Below are positions 18,723 through 27,282 of a stretch of 64,000 bases of DNA, piece by piece (position 1 is the first letter of the stretch; every line of letters starts with the position of its first letter). The stretch lies in contig NZ_JAVBRQ010000032.1 in the NCBI RefSeq assembly GCF_031547805.1, positions 1 to 64,000 on the forward strand. The letters are read 5' to 3'. A program made the position numbers and the translations under genes. The stretch is from Desulfobulbus sp031547805 (lineage in GTDB: Bacteria > Desulfobacterota > Desulfobulbia > Desulfobulbales > Desulfobulbaceae). The notes beneath the pieces were generated by a model that worked only from the letters and a program-made list of their open reading frames with translations, was not told the origin of the DNA and ran no database searches.

Positions 18723-19270
18723 TGCGCATCCTGCTCCATGTCTGTTGCGGGCCTTGCACGGTGTATCCCCTCCGCAGGCTCCGGGAACAGGGGCACCGGG
18801 TGAGCTGTTTCTTTTACAATCCCAACATCCACCCCTTCCAGGAATTCCGCCGCCGGCTCGACGCGGTCCGCCAGTTGGCCGAGGCGGCGGATTGTCCGAT
18901 GGAGATCGACGAGCGCTACGGCCTCACCGAGTATCTGCGCCGGGTCGTGTTTCATGAAGCGGAGCGCTGCTCCCGGTGTTATGATCTGCGGCTGGCGGCG
19001 GCGGCGGTCAGGGCGGCCGCCGGCGGCTTCGACGCCTTTTCCAGCACTCTGCTCTATTCGAAATACCAGAACCACCGGCTGCTCGACACCCTGGGCGGGC
19101 AGTTGGCGGCGGCCAACGGGGTCGGATGGTATTATGAGGACTTCCGGCAGGGTTGGCAGGAAGGGATCGACGAATCCATCCGTTTGGGTTTATACCGGCA
19201 GCCTTACTGCGGCTGCATTTACAGCGAACAGGAACGATACGATAAGCGGCTGCGCAACCGAAAGGGATGA
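18722..19270 (+). CDS. queH: Epoxyqueuosine reductase QueH
   Basis: A 182-residue QueH (former DUF208) protein that makes queuosine from epoxyqueuosine in tRNA, replacing cobalamin-dependent QueG. Cysteine motifs that bind the iron-sulfur cluster and iron are all present: HVCCGPC at residues 6-12, CSRCYDLR in the middle, and YCGCIYSE near the C-terminus. KYQNH and the GLYRQPYCGC segment are typical of the family. The ATG at 18722 overlaps the nifA stop (TGATG), implying translational coupling to an unrelated regulator. Confidence 0.93.
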
Positions 19271-19333
19271 GGCGCCGGCCTTGGGCGGGGAGGGCGCGCC
19301 CAAGGTTGTAGCAAGCATGCCCGGAGAAATGAC

Positions 19334-20017
19334 ATGGACAATATCATTGTGCTGGCAACCAGCAATAAAAACAAATTGAAGGAAATCAAGGAGCTGCTCA
19401 AGGATTTTCCGGTGACGGTCAAGTCGCTTGGCGATTTCGGCCCCATGCCGGAGGCGGTCGAGGATGGCGCCACCTTTGACGACAATGCCTACAAAAAGGC
19501 GCTGCATTATGCCAAGGTGCTGGGGGTGCCGTGCCTGGCGGACGATTCCGGCCTGGCGGTCGATGCCCTGGACGGACGGCCCGGCGTCTATTCGGCCCGC
19601 TATGCCGGGCCCAAGGCGACCGATTGGGACAACTGCGAAAAATTACTGGGGGAAATGGCGGGTAAGAGCAACCGGGCCGCCCATTTCGTCTGCGTGCTGT
19701 CGCTAGCCACTCCGGCGGGTCCGGCCCTGACTTGGGAAGGCCGCTGCGACGGGGAGATCACCGCCGAGCGGCGGGGCGAATCGGGGTTTGGCTACGACCC
19801 GGTCTTTTTTTTCCCCGACTTCGGCAAGACCTTTGCCGAGGTCTCCATGGAGGAAAAAAGCAAGGTGAGCCACCGGGGCAGGGCATTGGCCGAATTCGTC
19901 GCCGAATTTCCCAAGGTCCAGGCCTGGCTGCGACAGCGCATGGCCGAGATCAAACCGACCAAACCCGACCACAGCCAGTTCGAGCACAACGACTGGTCCA
20001 GCGAGCGGATGTGCTGA
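19334..20017 (+). CDS. rdgB: XTP/dITP diphosphatase (RdgB/HAM1)
   Basis: A 227-residue house-cleaning pyrophosphatase that removes inosine and xanthosine triphosphates. Family motifs: ATSNKNKLKEIKELL at the N-terminus, TFDDNAYKKAL, LADDSGLAVDALDGRPGVYS with the catalytic acidic residues, and FGYDPVFF. A C-terminal extension of about 25 residues beyond the usual end (MAEIKPTKPDHSQFEHNDW) is unusual. It follows queH after 63 bases, with a GGAG nine bases before the ATG. Confidence 0.95.
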   Translation: MDNIIVLATSNKNKLKEIKELLKDFPVTVKSLGDFGPMPEAVEDGATFDDNAYKKALHYAKVLGVPCLADDSGLAVDALDGRPGVYSARYAGPKATDWDNCEKLLGEMAGKSNRAAHFVCVLSLATPAGPALTWEGRCDGEITAERRGESGFGYDPVFFFPDFGKTFAEVSMEEKSKVSHRGRALAEFVAEFPKVQAWLRQRMAEIKPTKPDHSQFEHNDWSSERMC

Positions 20018-20220
20018 GCGGGCGCCACCGGCCCGATCCCTTGAAAACAACAACAAAAAAAGTGCCTGCGCTGCAAGGCTCTCCGGCTTGTTTTTGCAGG
20101 CGAAGTGGACTATAGTAGCGGCCATGCCGAGCGGGTGTTTTCCGCCGCCGAACCCGGCGCGACGCACCGCCCGGCCGTCGCTTTCATCGACTGACGCACT
20201 CCTTTGCAGGAGAGAGGATC

Positions 20221-20493
20221 ATGAAGAACAAAGCTCTTTTGCTCGGCTCGGCTCTGCTGGCCGCCACCCTGGCGGGCTGCGGCGCCGCCACCATCAATCC
20301 CAACTACAGTTCCGCCAATCCCGAATTGATGTTCATCGGGAAGGACGCCCCGGCCGAGAAGCCCGTGGAGAAGCTCAACCTCGGTTCCTACTGCCTCAGC
20401 GTATCCGAAAAATGGAAAGTGGACGGCAAGACGCCGGATGGCCAGACCATCTGGACCAAGGACAGCTTCCGCAACGCCATACCGTGCCGGTGA
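20221..20493 (+). CDS. Small lipoprotein of unknown function
   Basis: A 90-residue lipoprotein: short basic N-terminus (MKNKA), hydrophobic helix, and lipobox LAGC with Cys20. The mature part has two further Cys residues (SYCLSVS and the penultimate residue region AIPCR) that could form a disulfide. A strong CAGGAGAGAGG site precedes the ATG. First gene of a run of four same-strand envelope genes up to 23943; nothing in the sequence names its function. Confidence 0.8.
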   Translation: MKNKALLLGSALLAATLAGCGAATINPNYSSANPELMFIGKDAPAEKPVEKLNLGSYCLSVSEKWKVDGKTPDGQTIWTKDSFRNAIPCR

Positions 20494-20530
20494 ACCGGAC
20501 GGCTGGCCCCCGCCCCGCAGGTCGGCAGCA

Positions 20531-21232
20531 ATGAACGCATTTTATCGCATTATCGGCGGCCTCGTGGTCGCTCTGGTGGTTGGTTCCGGCCAAGCGCAGG
20601 CGCAGCAGCAACGAAAGATCGTCCTCAGCGAGAACCAGTTCAGGGAATCGTTTCTTGAGAAAGTGACGGTCTCCGGCGGCATTCGGGCCGGGTTCATGTA
20701 CAAGAGCCCCCTGGAGCGGGTCGACGCGCGCCAGCTCTACATCCACCTGCAACGCGATCTCGACGATCCGCAAGCCATGCTGTGCGTGAACATGGTCAGC
20801 CGGGACGGCCGGTACGCGGCTTCCTGGCAGTACGCCATCGGCAGCCAGCCGGCGGGCGCGATCAATGTCGATTTGCCCTCGAAATACCAGGAGCAGATGT
20901 CGAGCTATTCGCCCGATGCCCTGGTGGTGCTGGCCGGGATCGCCAAGCAGAGCTGTGCCGCGCCGGATTTGAAATACATTCCGGCCAGTTGGGGGGAAGC
21001 CCGCGCGGCCGACTATATCCTCTACGTCAACTCGGGCAATACCGACACCATCATCGGCGTTCCCGGCCGCACGGAACGGATTCCCTGTGCCAAGATCGCC
21101 GCCGACAACACCATCGCCTACGACACCCAGTGCGTCATCGGCAGGGAAGTGCTGGCCGAGCCCAAGAGCATCTTCCTGGTGCGTAACAGCTTTGGGAACA
21201 AACTGCCGAACGTGGAATTTCCCGTGAGATAG
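20531..21232 (+). CDS. Secreted protein of unknown function
   Basis: A 233-residue protein with a clear Sec signal peptide (FYRIIGGLVVALVVGSGQAQA, cleavage near residue 25). The mature part contains four Cys residues that may pair in the periplasm and a regular alternation of strands (QLYIHLQRDLDDPQAMLCVN, ILYVNSGNTDTIIGVPG), suggesting an all-beta fold. I do not recognise the family. The frame is open upstream of 20531, but the signal peptide begins at this ATG, which I take as start. Thirty-seven bases separate it from the small lipoprotein and three bases from the next gene, so it is in an operon. Confidence 0.75.
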   Translation: MNAFYRIIGGLVVALVVGSGQAQAQQQRKIVLSENQFRESFLEKVTVSGGIRAGFMYKSPLERVDARQLYIHLQRDLDDPQAMLCVNMVSRDGRYAASWQYAIGSQPAGAINVDLPSKYQEQMSSYSPDALVVLAGIAKQSCAAPDLKYIPASWGEARAADYILYVNSGNTDTIIGVPGRTERIPCAKIAADNTIAYDTQCVIGREVLAEPKSIFLVRNSFGNKLPNVEFPVR

Positions 21233-21235
21233 GGC

Positions 21236-22252
21236 GTGGTGCTCCGCAAACCCTGCAAAGGGGCCTTTTCGATCATCCGCAACATCGTCCTGGCCGCTGT
21301 CCTCTACGAGCCGGAAAACAGGAAATTCTCCGTTCTGGCCGAGCGCTACCCCAAGACGCTTAACTGCATCACGATTCTCTTCTGTGTCTATCTCGGATTT
21401 TTGGTTTTCCTGGTCGCCAAGATCGTCATCAACGCCACTGCCACCGGCTCGTTCATCCTGACCGCCCGCACCGAGCAGATCGAATACCAGCCCGAGAGCA
21501 TCGCCCCGCCGCGCATTCCCCTGCACAATGCCACCGTGCATTGGGAGGAGGAGAGCACCGAGCGCTTCGATCCCCTGGTCTCGGAGGCATCCGCCTCGAA
21601 ATCCCTGGCCATTCCAGGCAGCGGTTCCGTGCAGATCCAGGGCAAGTCCCACCTCGTGTTTTCCAGGATCGGCCGGGGAACCCTGCATATCCAGATCAAG
21701 AGTTCCAGCCCGGTGGTGGTGTACAACGACAAGGACGAAGCCGTCGCCAACCTGCCGCCCTTCGTCGAACTGGTGCTCAACGATCCCGAGGCCCTGCTCG
21801 GCAAGGATATATCGTGGAAATACAATCTCGACGGCCCGCTCATCGTGGGGCGGGTGCCGACCTACGGCGTCCAGCAGTTGAGCGGTTTGCTGATCGACGG
21901 GGAAATCCAGATGATCGCCAGGCAGCTGTTGTCCGGCAATCACTACAAGGTCGACCCGTACAAGCTGCAGCTAGGCGATGAGATTCAATTTTTGCCCGAA
22001 AATCCCAAGACGAGCGGGATGGTCACTTTCGACACCAACCGCGGCTTGCAGATGGTGGCCATCGTCGAGGCCAACTCGGCGACGGTGAAGAAATTCAGAG
22101 CGACCCATATCCAAATCCGGAACAACCTTTGGTCAAAACTGGGCAAGGACGAAGAACTCGTGATCACCTGGGCGGTGCTGCTCACCGTGCCCGGAATGCT
22201 GGTCTTTTTGTCGCGGCTTCTCGCCTTTCACGCCCTGCATGTGAAAAAATGA
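21236..22252 (+). CDS. Two-pass membrane protein with large extracytoplasmic domain, unknown function
   Basis: A 338-residue protein, probably started at the GTG at 21236 or 21239 just after the previous stop. An N-terminal cytoplasmic stretch of about 40 residues is followed by a membrane helix (ITILFCVYLGFLVFLVAKIV), a 230-residue exported domain rich in short beta strands (SGSVQIQGKSHLVFSRIGRG, TLHIQIKSSSPVVVY), and a second helix near the C-terminus (ITWAVLLTVPGMLVFLSRLL). This topology recalls a scaffold or receptor. No enzyme motif is visible. Its stop overlaps the start of the protease gene by four bases, so the two products are likely made together. Confidence 0.75.
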   Translation: MVLRKPCKGAFSIIRNIVLAAVLYEPENRKFSVLAERYPKTLNCITILFCVYLGFLVFLVAKIVINATATGSFILTARTEQIEYQPESIAPPRIPLHNATVHWEEESTERFDPLVSEASASKSLAIPGSGSVQIQGKSHLVFSRIGRGTLHIQIKSSSPVVVYNDKDEAVANLPPFVELVLNDPEALLGKDISWKYNLDGPLIVGRVPTYGVQQLSGLLIDGEIQMIARQLLSGNHYKVDPYKLQLGDEIQFLPENPKTSGMVTFDTNRGLQMVAIVEANSATVKKFRATHIQIRNNLWSKLGKDEELVITWAVLLTVPGMLVFLSRLLAFHALHVKK

Positions 22253-23943
22253 GTAGAATTCCCGCCCTTGCCGTTTGCCTTGTCGCGAGCCTCTCCTGGG
22301 CTTGCGCGCTCTTTCCCGGCCCCGGTCCGGCCCTGGCCTCAGATGCCTACATCAGAACCGACAACAACGAGACCGGCCAGGGCGTCTTGCGGCAACGCGG
22401 CGAGGAGTGCCTGGTCATCACCCCCTTGCACGTGGTCGACAATGCCCTACAAATCGAGGTCACCCTGGCCGACAAACACCGATATCCTGCGGAGATGATC
22501 GAGTCCTTCCCCGGCGATCTCAGCGTGCTCCGGATCGCGGCCGCCGATTCGATCCCGTGCAAGGCCGGCGCCTACTACGCGAACATCCCCCTCGATACCC
22601 TGCTGGCGTCCGAAAAGAGCGGCGAATTGCGCACCATGCTCGCGGACGGCAGCATCCGCATCGTTCCGGTCAATATCGTCGGCTACGACCAATTCCGCGC
22701 CATCCATATTCTGCCGCAGGACGCCGCCGCCCCCCTGGCCAAGGGCGAAAGCGGCAGCCCGCTCTACATTGGCGGCCGGTTCGCCGGCGTGCTGCTTTCG
22801 GTCGCCAACAATGTCGGCAATGTGGTCCGCAGCGATGCCCTGGCCCAGACCGTGGCGCTTTTTTTCGAGGACAGGACCCGGCGGGCGCCTTCCGTCGCCC
22901 CGAAGAAAACCGAGGTGTCGGCGACGGAAAAGGCCCTGCGTAAGGAGATGACCGGTAAGGAACAGGAGTTCGGCGGCATCGTCGCCAAGAGCGCGGCGGT
23001 CGAGCATACCATCAAATTGGAGGGCAACAGCCCGGTACGGTTGAGTTTCATTCCGACCGGCGATACCGAGCAGTTCAATCTCGAGATCCTGGATTCGGCG
23101 CGGTGGATCGTGTACCAGAACAAAAGCCGGCCGCTCAGCGGCACCGATGCCGCCCGCGTCCCGTTCACCCCGCCCAGAAGCGATGTGTACTCGCTGTTCA
23201 TCATCGGCACCAAGGGGGAGGGGAAATACGCCTTCACGGTGACGCCGATCACCACCAATGCCCGGCTCCGGAGCCCGGCCAATACCCTGCACCTGGGGGG
23301 CGGGGCGGCCCAGGGGCTCATCGCCCAGGGAGCGGTGGCCGAATATGGGGTGGCCCTGGAGGAGAACAGCCCGGTTCGGCTGGTCCTGCCGTCCTCGGAA
23401 GATCGATTGCGCTATAGCCTGGATATCGTCGATGTTGCCGGCCGGTCCGTGTATCGGGATGCGGCCCGGGTGCACAATGTGGGCGATCCGACCGCCATTG
23501 CGTTTACCCCGCCCAAAACGGGCAGGTACACGATCCGGCTCAAGGGCGTCGAGGGGGAAGGGGCCTACGGGCTGCAGCTGTTGCCGATCGCCAGCAATGC
23601 CCAGCTGCGCGGCGAGGCCAACGTGCTCGCCATCGGCGGCGCCCAGGCGGAAGGCGGCATCGCCCAGGGGGCGGTGGCCGAATACCGGCTGCAGCTCGAA
23701 GCGCTGCAAGCGGTCCGTTTTTATTTTTCAGGAGCCGGAGATTCGGGTAAATACACCATAGAGATTGTCGATTCGGCTGGCGGGCCCGTCTATCTCAATC
23801 CCACCAGGCGGTACGATGGCACCGAGTCCTTCGTCCTCCCGTTCGCCGCGCCGAAAACAGACATTTATACCTTGCGCCTGACCGGGACGGACGGCGAATG
23901 CAGGTATGCGGTCGGCGTTCGCCAAGGGGCCCGCAAGGATTGA
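22249..23943 (+). CDS. Secreted trypsin-like serine protease with three C-terminal PPC-like repeats
   Basis: A 564-residue protein, signal peptide cleaved near ALA-SD at residue 30. Residues about 40-205 form a chymotrypsin-fold protease: His61 in ITPLHVVDN, Asp90 in PGDLSVLRI and Ser168 in GESGSPLY. After a charged linker come three repeats of about 88 residues (248-334, 359-447, 472-558), each with AVxxxxxLExxSPVRL, an LEILDS/LDIVDV/IEIVDS strand, a FTPPxxxxYxLxIxG core and GEGxYxxxV end; they resemble pre-peptidase C-terminal domains. ATGA overlap with the preceding membrane-protein gene. It may be a periplasmic or surface protease that degrades or matures an envelope target together with its three neighbours. 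I know no described operon of this makeup. Confidence 0.82.
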   Translation: MSRIPALAVCLVASLSWACALFPGPGPALASDAYIRTDNNETGQGVLRQRGEECLVITPLHVVDNALQIEVTLADKHRYPAEMIESFPGDLSVLRIAAADSIPCKAGAYYANIPLDTLLASEKSGELRTMLADGSIRIVPVNIVGYDQFRAIHILPQDAAAPLAKGESGSPLYIGGRFAGVLLSVANNVGNVVRSDALAQTVALFFEDRTRRAPSVAPKKTEVSATEKALRKEMTGKEQEFGGIVAKSAAVEHTIKLEGNSPVRLSFIPTGDTEQFNLEILDSARWIVYQNKSRPLSGTDAARVPFTPPRSDVYSLFIIGTKGEGKYAFTVTPITTNARLRSPANTLHLGGGAAQGLIAQGAVAEYGVALEENSPVRLVLPSSEDRLRYSLDIVDVAGRSVYRDAARVHNVGDPTAIAFTPPKTGRYTIRLKGVEGEGAYGLQLLPIASNAQLRGEANVLAIGGAQAEGGIAQGAVAEYRLQLEALQAVRFYFSGAGDSGKYTIEIVDSAGGPVYLNPTRRYDGTESFVLPFAAPKTDIYTLRLTGTDGECRYAVGVRQGARKD

Positions 23944-24065
23944 GTCCATCCTCGCTTGCCGAGGCATCCGTACAGAAACGATTGTGAGGGCAGGCTGCCG
24001 CGCCTGGATGCCGGCGCAGCAATACCCGGCCCGCCCTCGACGGATCTGCATTTCAGGAGCGCCCA

Positions 24066-24905
24066 ATGGTCCCCCTTCTCCATGACGTCCTCCGTGCGGC
24101 CCATCTCCTCTCCCTGCCCGATATCTACATCCGGCTGCGGCAGGTCCTCGACACCCCCGAATACACCGCTGCGGAAGTGGCGGCCGTGATCGAGAAGGAT
24201 CCGGCAATGACCTTGCGGCTGCTGCGCATCGTCAACAGCTCCCTCTACTCCCTTGCGGCCCGGGTCGATTCGGTCGGCCGGGCCGTCACCCTGCTCGGCA
24301 GCCAGCAGATCCACGATTTGGTGCTGGCCACCTCCATCGCCTTGACCTTTAAGGGAATTTCCAGCAATCTCATCGATATGCAGCGGTTTTGGCGTCGGAG
24401 CGTCCACTGCGCCGCCGCCTGCCGACACCTGGCGGCCAGGGTAGGGGAATGCGGCCAGGAGCGGCTTTTCGTTGCCGGCCTGCTGCACGATATCGGCCAT
24501 CTGCTCATGTACCAGGCCATTCCCGGCCTTGCCCAGCAGGCCCTGGTGCGGGCCTTGGCGGACGGCCAGCCGGTGCACATGGTCGAGCGCTCCCTGCTGG
24601 GATTCGATTATGCGGTTGTCGGCGGCGAACTCATGCGCCTGTGGGAATTGCCGGAAAATCTGGTGGAATTGGTCCGCTGCCACCTCGAACCGGCACGGGC
24701 GCGACACCATCCGGTCGAGACCGCCCTGGTGCATCTCGGCGCGTTGCTGGCCAGGGCGGAACACGAGAACGGCACGTTCGACGAGAGGGCGCTGACCGCC
24801 GTGCCCCAGGTCTGGACGACGACCGGGCTCACCCCGGAAGAGTGCCTGGCCATGCGCGAGGCCATCAACCGCGATTTCGAGGCGATCACCCAATTTTTTT
24901 TGTGA
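24066..24905 (+). CDS. HDOD-domain signalling protein
   Basis: A 279-residue HDOD protein, a degenerate HD domain used in signalling rather than hydrolysis. The hallmark stretch DPAMTLRLLRIVNSSLYSL is at about residues 43-61 and SVGRAVTLLGSQQIHDLVLA follows. The HD-like pair is retained in FVAGLLHDIGHLLMY. Family members act downstream of chemosensory or two-component systems and in motility control. A GGAG lies eight bases upstream of the ATG. A second HDOD gene is at 32522-33361. Confidence 0.9.
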   Translation: MVPLLHDVLRAAHLLSLPDIYIRLRQVLDTPEYTAAEVAAVIEKDPAMTLRLLRIVNSSLYSLAARVDSVGRAVTLLGSQQIHDLVLATSIALTFKGISSNLIDMQRFWRRSVHCAAACRHLAARVGECGQERLFVAGLLHDIGHLLMYQAIPGLAQQALVRALADGQPVHMVERSLLGFDYAVVGGELMRLWELPENLVELVRCHLEPARARHHPVETALVHLGALLARAEHENGTFDERALTAVPQVWTTTGLTPEECLAMREAINRDFEAITQFFL

Positions 24906-25028
24906 AGGCATCCGGTGCGAAAGGGCGCGTATCCGTTGGCCGGGCAAGATGTTTGCGCTCTTCGAGCAACGGTCCAATCAACTGGCTGACCGTTGTGGTT
25001 CCATTCCGACGTGAAGACGGGCAGGGTC

Positions 25029-26387
25029 TTATTTGAACCAGAACATCACCGGAAATCCGAAGGCTACGATTGTAGTCCAGGCCGTGTAGGCAGGAAGGTA
25101 ACCCGCGATCCAGTGTTCAAGTGAAGAAAATGCGCTTGAGCCCTTGAAAAAGCGGATATAGTGCAATGCGATGCCGCACAAGTGACCGAAAACCAATATG
25201 TTTGCCCCCAGTACCGCAATTCGATTGGGAGTGAATCCGAAAGACGACAATCGAAACAAGATAGCGGATAAGGCAACAAGGTCAATGATCAGCGTTACGG
25301 TGACAAGCGCAATATTCATGAAGTCTCCGGCAGTCTTTTCCTGGTTTGAGCCACGATCTGAGATGGAGAAGACTGAAAGACAGAGAACGATCAAAAGCAA
25401 TATATTGAAGATTATCAGGAAGTCTCTGCTCGTGTAAGGGCTTTCTCCCTGGATTATCATTGCCACGAGGTACACGATAGTGGTAACGAGAAAAAGAGGA
25501 GTAAAAATTTTGGCTAGAATGGGAGCGATTTTGAATCGATTTCCGCTGATTTTATCGATTATTAAAGTGCTGACAATGGGAGCCGCCACAAGACCATAAA
25601 CAACGATGTTGCTCATGTACAATCTTCCGATATTAATGGATATAATTTTGAATAGCCCTGCGGTAACTCCGATCAATATTGCTCCTCCGATGAGTATCAT
25701 AATAGTAAATATGAGGAGTTCTCCGTTGTAACGAATATAGTTCATTCGTCCTGTAAAATCTCCATAGCGTCCTGATACGAAAGAGATGCCGAGTAATGAC
25801 CATAGAAAAAATGGCATGTGAAGGCAGGAGAGAATAAGTGTTTGCGAATTCGAATCGTGTGGCAGAATATTTATGTATATAAGCGAGGTGGCGAACAAGG
25901 CCAGAGTCGTTCCTGTTGTCTTGAATGAGGAATTGTTTTGGATCAAAAAATATGCGGCCAATGATATGAAAACAATAAACGACGACTCGCGAATATAAAA
26001 AAAACTTTCGTCAATTCCTTTTATTAGATCAGGGATTTTCATTAATGTTCCTGCTGTCAGAGACAGTATAACGGTAAGTATAATGTCTTTTTTGCCTAGA
26101 ATATCGTTGTTTTTGTTGGATGTGCTGTTGAAAAATGATTGGAAGAAGAGTCGTTCGTGCCAGATTTTAAGGGTGATCGAGTCTGGGTATTGTGAAAACA
26201 CTTTGGGAAAGGTCTTGGTGAATTCGGCTGGGGATTTCCTGTAAATTAATTCGAGATCCTTCGGGGAATCTAAGGCGCTGACAATCTCTTCCTGCATACT
26301 CATTTCGTCAATCTCCAATTGTGCGTACGTGCGATGATTCGCCGCCTTGTCAAGGGCTCGCCAGACATCGGCATGATCAATAGCCAT
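25029..26387 (-). CDS. AT-rich multi-pass membrane protein, unknown (possibly DUF4153-like)
   Basis: A 452-residue polytopic membrane protein on the minus strand, with about 10-11 hydrophobic helices (for example IILTVILSLTAGTLM, FIVFISLAAYFLI, LLIFTIMILIGGAILIGVT, IVVYGLVAAPIVSTLII). A soluble N-terminal 100 residues precedes them. The frame is open to 26720, but the upstream part is basic and repetitive and lacks a ribosome site; I start at ATG 26387, with moderate trust. The pattern IRYNGELLIFTIMILIGGAI followed by a Gly-rich helix recalls DUF4153 permease-like proteins. The gene is conspicuously AT-rich against its GC-rich surroundings, with AT-ending codons, suggesting recent acquisition. 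Confidence 0.65.
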   Translation of the reverse strand: MAIDHADVWRALDKAANHRTYAQLEIDEMSMQEEIVSALDSPKDLELIYRKSPAEFTKTFPKVFSQYPDSITLKIWHERLFFQSFFNSTSNKNNDILGKKDIILTVILSLTAGTLMKIPDLIKGIDESFFYIRESSFIVFISLAAYFLIQNNSSFKTTGTTLALFATSLIYINILPHDSNSQTLILSCLHMPFFLWSLLGISFVSGRYGDFTGRMNYIRYNGELLIFTIMILIGGAILIGVTAGLFKIISINIGRLYMSNIVVYGLVAAPIVSTLIIDKISGNRFKIAPILAKIFTPLFLVTTIVYLVAMIIQGESPYTSRDFLIIFNILLLIVLCLSVFSISDRGSNQEKTAGDFMNIALVTVTLIIDLVALSAILFRLSSFGFTPNRIAVLGANILVFGHLCGIALHYIRFFKGSSAFSSLEHWIAGYLPAYTAWTTIVAFGFPVMFWFK

Positions 26388-26994
26388 GGCTGCTTGAACC
26401 GGTTGACCGGACCGGGTGAAGAGAAGGGGGCAATCTCCGTGGTCCGGTGAGGAAAAAAACTTCAGCAGTTTTGGAGATCCATTGTAACCCGGTGCTATGA
26501 AAAAACGATGAAGAGAAAATGAAAAATGACGGTGAAAAAACCTCTTCGGAAGGGGTGTAGGGGGGAAGGCGAGCTTGAAGTACTTTCGTGTATCTGATTC
26601 CCATCGAATTTCGGCCAGGCTCGTTCGTCGGCAATCGGCGGTGTTCTTGACGCTCCGGAAAGCCGGTCGATCAAACGGGATCTCTCGCTGCGTTTGAGAC
26701 AATGTGGGCAGCGGTGTCATTGTCTCAAGCGTTCTCCGGTTGGCATGTGGAGGAATGGAGCGAGGAAAAATCTCAAAAAATTTCAGTGCAATACCTTCAG
26801 GGATGAAATCAGCTGCAGTTGGATAGCAATCAGTTTTGTGTAAATGGCACTTGCCTTAAATATTCATCGACCTCTCCTCAAACATGCTGCAGAATTGGTT
26901 CAAAGCCATTTTCCATTCCCTGATAGACATGGGCCAAGCCTTGCCATTTTTGCCGCGGTTTGCGCAAAAGTTCCGCGAGCAAGAAACATTCCCC
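26388..26994. other. Non-coding stretch upstream of the ilv leader
   Basis: About 600 bases between the 5' end of the AT-rich membrane gene and the ilv promoter. It contains the low-confidence upstream extension of that gene's frame (to 26720). I see no RNA gene, clear repeat or protein with good codon usage. Confidence 0.4.
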
Positions 26995-27024
26995 TTGACG
27001 GCTACCCGGCGCTTCAGGTAATGA
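26995..27024 (+). promoter_or_regulatory. Putative promoter of the ilvBN operon
   Basis: TTGACG (26995-27000), an 18-base spacer, TAATGA (27019-27024). Transcription would begin near 27031, about 50 bases ahead of the leader peptide ATG. Confidence 0.55.
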
Positions 27025-27080
27025 AAAAGCAATATTTTATATTCGCGCCGTTGGCGCAGCCTGTCAACCACCAGGAAAAT

Positions 27081-27179
27081 ATGAAGATTTCCTACCGCAA
27101 CGCCACCAGTTACGTCTGCTCTCTCCTTCTCGTCGTAGACGTAGTCGTCGTGGTACGCGCACCCATAGGGGCGCCGTAG
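27081..27179 (+). CDS. Leader peptide of the ilvBN operon (Leu/Val-rich)
   Basis: A 32-codon frame with AGGA at 27073-27076. Codons 15-19 are Leu-Leu-Leu-Val-Val and codons 21-25 are five Val in a row (SLLLVVDVVVVVRAPIGAP). It resembles the E. coli ilvB leader peptide IvbL, which has runs of Val and ends G-N-A-P. Stalling at these codons when valyl- or leucyl-tRNA is short would leave the following RNA free to form the antiterminator. Confidence 0.88.
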   Translation: MKISYRNATSYVCSLLLVVDVVVVVRAPIGAP

Positions 27180-27244
27180 CGGGAAGGTTTTGCTCGATTG
27201 AGATGAATCCCCCTGCCGGCGCCAGCCGGCAGGGGTTTTTTTTT
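27170..27244 (+). terminator. ilvBN attenuator: terminator hairpin with competing antiterminator
   Basis: Terminator: CCCCTGCCGGC (27210-27220), loop GCCA, GCCGGCAGGGG (27225-27235), then nine T (27236-27244). Antiterminator: GGCGCCG at 27170-27176, inside the last leader codons, is exactly complementary to CGGCGCC at 27217-27223 in the terminator stem and loop. The two structures exclude each other, the classic layout of amino-acid attenuation. Confidence 0.85.
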
Positions 27245-27282
27245 GGTTGTTGCATTCGACCCCATATCAGGAGGAATATACC

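Noticed and set aside
26387..26720. N-terminal extension of the AT-rich membrane protein
   Set aside because: The extra 111 codons are basic and low-complexity, lack a ribosome site, and look non-coding; the ATG at 26387 precedes a more normal protein.
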